A stretch of 64,000 nt of DNA, taken from positions 36,535,402-36,599,401 of the forward strand of contig CM057230.1 of NCBI GenBank assembly GCA_029891385.1, given 5' to 3'. The notes beneath the pieces are model-generated. The model was not told where the DNA came from, did not search any database, and worked only from the letters and a program-made list of their open reading frames with translations. The stretch is from Erythroxylum novogranatense. Lineage: Eukaryota; Streptophyta; Magnoliopsida; Malpighiales; Erythroxylaceae. The translations under genes and the position numbers were made by a program. The stretch's first letter is position 1; each line of letters begins with the position of its first letter. Shown here piece after piece: positions 58,122 through 64,000 of this stretch.

Positions 58122-58129
58122 CTTATATG
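58122..58129 (-). promoter_or_regulatory. TATA box of the hydrolase gene
   Basis: On the minus strand this reads CATATAAG, about 50 bp before the ATG at 58076. Transcription would be expected to start about 30 bp downstream, near 58095. That leaves ATG 58115 outside the transcript. Confidence 0.6.
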
Positions 58130-58936
58130 GATGGCGGAGATGTATGTTGCGTGATCAGTTTGTTTGCATCTTCTTCGGTATCTCGGAATTCAAGCACGTG
58201 TTTGTTTTCTAAGAAGATTCTGCGACTGTCGCCAAATATTCCTCGTGCATCACATGGGATAATGTTTGTTTAGGTCGGGTTGAAATGTTATTCCAAAAGG
58301 AATGATTAAAATATTAGCTGGTTGGTTGTAAAATTTTTAATTTTTAATTTTTTAATTATTAAAAATAAAAATTTATTAATTAATCAATTATTTTATAAAT
58401 TAATAAATTCTTACAAATTAAAATAAATTAATTAATTTTTATTTCATAATTTTTAATTAAACTTTTAAAAAATCATCTTTTAATTTTATTTCAAAATTTT
58501 TCATTTTATTTAACTTTAGCAAGTTTTAATAACTTCTTGTTTGGTAAAAATATGATTTCGAGAATTTTTGTAAATTTTAGTCAAATTTTAATTCATTATG
58601 TTTACTAATAAAAGTCTTAATAAAATATTCCGTATAAGTTATAACTAACATTATCTATGTTCTTATAATTTGAATAGGACGATAAAGTGAAAGAAAAGTC
58701 CACCGACTCGATCTATTTCACCTTGGAAAATTCTTGTTTTTGGAAGGATAGGAGTCGGACACTCAAATATTTAACTTAAGTGAAACTAATAAAATATTTT
58801 ATTAGTCAAATATTTTATTTAACTAATAAAATATTTTATTAGTGCGCAAACTTGGTCTGGTCCCGTTTAAGTTAAGTAACTGTGGATCCATATGTACATT
58901 TTGTGTTGTTTTACAGTTTATGTGGACGGCAACTAG
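58130..58936. other. Upstream region of the hydrolase gene, AT-rich, with palindromes
   Basis: 58130-58260 is likely proximal promoter. 58320-58620 is extremely AT-rich with repeated ttaattttt/aaaatta words. 58785-58843 carries two perfect palindromes. No gene seen. Any gene upstream of the hydrolase lies beyond this stretch. Confidence 0.5.
58785..58843. repeat. Two identical perfect 22-bp palindromes
   Basis: The self-complementary word actaataaaatattttattag plus a final t occurs at 58785-58806 and 58822-58843, with 15 bp between that include another tattttattt. Confidence 0.93.
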
Positions 58937-59004
58937 CATCAGTAGGATCAAATTTGTCAACTTGTAGCATATAAACCATCAGTAAGATCAAATTTGTCAA
59001 CTTA
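58937..59004. repeat. 27-bp direct repeat, 41-bp period
   Basis: catcagtaggatcaaatttg and seven following bases at 58937-58963 recur at 58978-59004 with one mismatch. Confidence 0.9.
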
Positions 59005-60384
59005 TTAAAGTCAGCAATTATACTTAGTCAAATTCAAAGCTACATACACTACTCCATATACAAAGGAGGGTCAACATCTATGTATAAACCACCATTGAAC
59101 AATTACACCTAGGGACAAGCTGCATCGTTGCTTGACGATTCTTAAACCTACAAAAGGGTTTTGAGATCAGTTTTAATCTGTAAGGGGGTTAGGTTTAAAA
59201 TTTAAAAAGAAATATATATTTCTGTCTCAATTAATAATCCATTTTCTGGTTTTGCATTGGTTTAAGGTTTCAAAAATTCAAACTTCGATATTCTTTATAC
59301 GTCCTTTTCCATCAGCACTATTGAGATGATTGGTAAGTGCAAGGTTCGGATTTGGACCACACTCATATCTCAAAAAGAGCAATCCTTCGCATCTACCAAA
59401 GAAGTATCAGAACTTGTATGCATATATTGACTTTCGAAACATTATTGGGGTCACAATAGAAGCAGGAGTTGAGGCCACTAACTAGCTTTGATGGTGACCT
59501 GCACGTGTATGGCACATACCTCATCTAGTGATCGACCTAGCTTGGGTGGTGGTCCATTGCTTGTGGACAGCCACTTGCAACTCAAAATTGGCAAAGCCCT
59601 CACTCGCAATCAATCAATGGAATCAAAAAATCCCTACTTTTTCAAAACATGTTTTTATTATGGCTTGCCAACGGAGACAGAATGTGTGCGAGTGGTCACA
59701 TGTTCAAAACAATTTTGTTCAGTTATGTGATGGAAGACTTGAATAGTTCCCGCAACTCTTGAAAGAATGAGAACTTGGATGAACCAAAACCATTTTTGAC
59801 ATTTTTTCCATGTGTTAGACTTGGGTTTCGGCTGACAGTGAAAGCTTGACATTACCATACTAGTAGAATGTCGTCGATTCATCCACTGGCACGCTTCTCT
59901 TATTTGACATCACCAGATCAAAGCTTAGTCCAATTTAGTCTTTAAAACGACTTTAAATCTTCTGTCCTATTTTGCCCAGAGCCTCTATCCTAATAACATC
60001 TTAGCCATTTAAATTTCCTCTCTTTTAATTATTATATGGTTGGGATGTTGAGACAGAGAGTACCAGTTAAAATGGGACAGAAAATTTAAACCCTCTTTAA
60101 AACACCCATCAATTGGGTTTTAAGGCACGCCCTAAAGTGCATCACCAAATGTCATCTCTAGACCAATTTGCAAAAGGGCAACCAACAAGTTTAGGGGCCT
60201 TACCACTCCTGAATTAAAAAACCCAAAGTAGTCCAGATCTTCTATCGAAGATAACTCTAGCTTATTCTGTCCAAGACCCAAATGACGATGTTTTTGGTTT
60301 AAAATTTTAAACCACGTCTTTCTCTATGCTGAGTGCTACTCCTCCAGCCGCCTACGAGCTTAGCTTTGATAATGGTTTTGACAA
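59005..60384. other. Unassigned intergenic sequence
   Basis: No recognisable protein, RNA gene or transposon ends. Open frames at 59488-59730, 59528-59746 and 59658-59882 (minus) overlap each other and show no familiar motif. Composition is ordinary for plant intergenic DNA. Confidence 0.4.
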
Positions 60385-60402
60385 AGAAACGTGTTACCAA
60401 AG

Positions 60403-61838
<1,436 letters not shown>

Positions 61839-61849
61839 GCGTTTTGGGT

Positions 61850-62250
61850 GCGAAAGAAAAATCCGATTTTAAATTCATCTTCTACTTTACTACTTCTAGA
61901 TAGGTTTCTTATAAAATAGGAAAACAAAATGTAGAAACATTGAAGTATATTTCACTTATATTAATATAGTGTTTACAAGCATTATAACAGGATAACATAT
62001 ACGTATTCTAAATGAATCAACAAGTATGATAAGATTAGTCATTAAGTATATATACTAAGAGCGACCGGATGGACGACCACGCAATCCATCCCAGTCGTCC
62101 ATTTAATCTAACGGCTTACATTCTCTTTTTTCTGTTTATTAAAATGTACACGCAATCTTCTGACTCAAATATTTTGTCATTTTGTCTAGATATGAACGCA
62201 ATCTTCTGACGCAGTTTGTATTTATTTCTCGTCTCTCTTATATGCATCTC
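61850..62250. other. Intergenic sequence before the exon-like tandem units
   Basis: No gene seen. The stretch 62160-62220 contains a repeated cgcaatcttctgac word (62150 and 62196). Confidence 0.4.
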
Positions 62251-62260
62251 ACACACGGAA

Positions 62261-63005
62261 TCGACACTCTCAAATGTTCTCCTTTTTTACCAGAAACAGA
62301 TTTATGATGCCTCCAGATCTACTCTCTCCATGCTTGGATCTTCACACGGTACGTTTTTGTTCTCTGATTCTCCCTTCCTGGTCTCGATTCCTCAATTTTT
62401 AGCTCTTCTCTTACTACAATCTGGCTCTGTTGCTTGTGTAAAGAATGACTCGAGAGCTTAAACTCTTTCTTTCTCTTGTAGTTTCTGGGTTTTGACCATG
62501 TTTCAGCTGTTATCGCCAGATCTACTCTCTCCGTCCTCGGATCTTCACACACGGTACGCTTTCGCTCTCTGATTCTCTCTTCCTGGTCTCCATTTCTCAG
62601 TTTTTAGCTCTTCTCTCGACACTCTCGAATGTTCTCCTTTTTTACCAGAAACAGATTTACGAAGCCAAGGCGTGATTCTCTCCAGATCTACTCTCTCCGT
62701 GCTCGAATCTTTACACGATACATTTTCGCTCTCTGATTCTCCCTTCCTGGTCTCGATTGCTCAGTTTTTAGCTCATCTTGCTTCAATCTCGCTCCATTGC
62801 TTGTGTAAAGAATGATTCGAGAGTTTAACGACTGATTTCTAGGATATTTAGCTCTTTCTTTCTCTTGTACTTTCTGGGTTTTGACCGTGTTTCAGCTGTT
62901 ATTGCCAGATCTACTATCTCCGTGCTCGGATCTTCACACACGGTACGTTTTCGCTCTCTGATTCTCTCTTCCTGGTCTCCATTCCTCAGTTTTTAGCTAT
63001 TCTCT
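62261..63005 (+). repeat. Tandemly duplicated exon-like units (two 350-bp units, four sub-units)
   Basis: A word beginning ccagatctactctctcc and running through ggatcttcacac, ggtacg, tctctgattctc, cttcctggtctc and tcagtttttagct appears at 62312, 62516, 62682 and 62905. A larger unit starting cgacactctc(a/g)aatgttctcc is repeated at about 62261 and 62616, so the present array is a duplicated pair. In the sub-units each ccagatct...cacac segment is followed by ggtacg(t/c), a good 5' splice site. Those at 62516 and 62905 are preceded by tttcagctgtta(t)(c/t)gccag, a possible 3' splice site. T/C-rich composition suits 5' UTR or intron DNA. Confidence 0.8.
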
Positions 63006-63035
63006 TGCTTCAATTTCTGATTTTCTGATCTCTTC

Positions 63036-63117
63036 TCTATCAGATCTGCCAGAGATACTCCGTCCTCCAGCATCTCGGCATCTCGGCTCCACGCTCGGGA
63101 ACGGCTGGCCTCCCCCA
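63036..63117 (+). other. Possible untranslated exon of a gene or long non-coding RNA
   Basis: Preceded by a pyrimidine stretch ending tctctatcag (about 63044) and followed by cccccag|gttata, a possible donor near 63117. The interior is GC-rich (catctcggcatctcggctcc). A following pyrimidine-rich stretch to a cacag|gattatgac acceptor near 63525 fits an intron of about 0.4 kb. Inference from splice-like signals only. Confidence 0.35.
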
Positions 63118-63579
63118 GGTTATATCAACGACCCATTCTCTTCCTCTTCTCTTTTCTTCTGATTTTACGATCTCTTCTCTCTCCTTCTGACCCATTCTCT
63201 TCCTCTCTCTTCTTCTTACTTTTTTTCGATCTCTCTCTATCGACTTATTTACAAAATCCCTAATTTTCTCTCTCAGTATTCCTATTGCTTTAGATCGATA
63301 AAACCTTTTCTTCTTCTTTTCTATTTTAATGGTTATTTTTAAAATCATGGACCAAATCGTGAGAAGTAAGTTTTGATCCATGCCCACGGTGCCCCGCTTT
63401 AATATTTTTTAGTTACCCGAAAAAGATAAATTTAACCTTACTATTTTTCGCTTTTAAATTTTTAGTATTTTGTTTCCACCATTTACTTAGAATTGATGGC
63501 TTTTCTTTGTGTTTCGTATTCACAGGATTATGACTGGAATATCTCGTTATGAAGGCTATAACTGCCTTCAAGGAGTCTG

Positions 63580-63750
63580 ATGGTTCAAATAAAACAAAAA
63601 TTGCTTCTTACATATGGTGATGATTGTGCTTATTCAATGAAGGCAGCAGAGGACTCTGCATGTCGGAGAAGAAGGAAATTAATATTTTGTAGTTTTTGTC
63701 GAGAAATGCAGGATACATCAACTAATAACTTGAGTCACAACATTCTTTAA
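63580..63750 (+). CDS. Candidate small ORF, 56 codons, in the last exon-like segment
   Basis: ATG 63580 to TAA 63748-63750. The product begins MVQIKQKLLLTYGDD, is Cys- and Arg-containing (ACRRRRKLIFCSFCRE) and matches no family I recognise. A shorter upstream ORF starts at ATG 63533 and ends TGA 63578-63580, overlapping by one base. The segment from 63525 follows a good 3' splice site (tattcacag) and lies downstream of the duplicated exon-like units. It could be a real small protein, or chance within a non-coding transcript whose end lies near or past the window edge. Confidence 0.25.
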   Translation: MVQIKQKLLLTYGDDCAYSMKAAEDSACRRRRKLIFCSFCREMQDTSTNNLSHNIL

Positions 63751-64000
63751 GAGAAGTGCTTAGAGATAACAAATGATGGAGCATAGAGTTGTATTACCTT
63801 TTTTGTACAGTTGTATTCTTCGTGAAAAATGTTTCCAGATGTATAACATTAGAGATTGATTGTTGCCATTTTAAGAGGGATATTTGTTCTGTCGATGGAG
63901 ATGTTTTTCTTCTGTTCTTTTTCCTTGTCTGTTTCTGATATGAAAATGGAGAAATATGTATGCATTCATCCTATGTGTCTGTTACTGGTTATTTGGGCAA
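63751..64000 (+). other. 3' part of the transcript-like region
   Basis: T-rich sequence with ttgttct and tgtttctg words as in plant 3' UTRs, reaching the window edge. No ORF of note and no strong poly(A) signal. Confidence 0.3.

Noticed and set aside
58545..58565. cttcttgtttggtaa as a second copy of the MITE end at 54158
   Set aside because: No matching inverted end was found nearby; a single 14-bp match is not enough.
62319..63387. Minus-strand frames over the exon-like array and purine-rich stretch
   Set aside because: Arg/Glu/Lys-rich translations of T/C-rich DNA on the other strand; the repeat structure and splice-like signals are on the plus strand.

Overview
The window is repeat-dominated nuclear DNA of a flowering plant, most likely a eudicot. 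The evidence is Ty1/copia, chromovirus, Athila and plant L1 lineages nested in one another, and one intact auxin-conjugate hydrolase gene with five exons and short GT-AG introns. The species cannot be told from the sequence. About 54 kb of the 64 kb is transposon. LAYOUT. 1-1664 is a decayed L1-type LINE. 1783-15139 is an old copia element (called C1 here), split at a GTTTC target site by a complete 9.8-kb copia element (2494-12276) with 1.87/1.85-kb LTRs whose ends resemble the Angela/BARE type. 15140-55313 can be read as one older copia element (C3), now in pieces. Its first break holds a gypsy element, G1 (16778-34963), with a CRM-like layout. G1 itself carries a 4.6-kb reverse solo LTR (17715-22323, target site CTTAA) and a Tekay/Del-type chromovirus, G2 (23242-30428, target site ATATT). 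The second break (35846-53150) holds an Athila-type gypsy element on the minus strand (36940-48354), a 5'-truncated LINE with an A-tail (48355-50580) and a reverse copia solo LTR (51327-52911, target site CAATA). A 0.63-kb terminal-inverted-repeat element sits at 54158-54791. 55594-58076 is the host gene, an ILR1-like IAA-amino-acid amidohydrolase on the minus strand. Beyond it lie AT-rich sequence with perfect palindromes, a 1.4-kb long inverted repeat rich in ATT (60403-61838), and a tandem array of exon-like units (62261-63005) leading to a spliced-transcript-like 3' region that runs to the window edge. HOW THE PARTS RELATE. All transposon polyproteins carry stops or frameshifts, so no autonomous element is intact, although the G1 and G2 RT/RNase H cores are long and open. 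In three nested cases the target-site duplications are perfect, and in G1 the interrupted gag frame resumes exactly across them, so the order of insertion is clear. The host gene looks functional: catalytic motifs, signal peptide, phase-0 introns and a TATA box are all visible. MOST UNUSUAL OBSERVATIONS. The two LTRs of the 2494-12276 copia element differ by two small inversions, each of a segment lying between inverted repeats: a 40/43-bp segment between TA microsatellites, and the 3-nt loop of an 11-bp hairpin. Three elements (one copia, two gypsy-type LTRs) each carry a short array of a different palindromic word. G1 has no 5' LTR and is flanked by a 561-bp direct duplication of host copia sequence, which looks like a scar of copy-and-join break repair.
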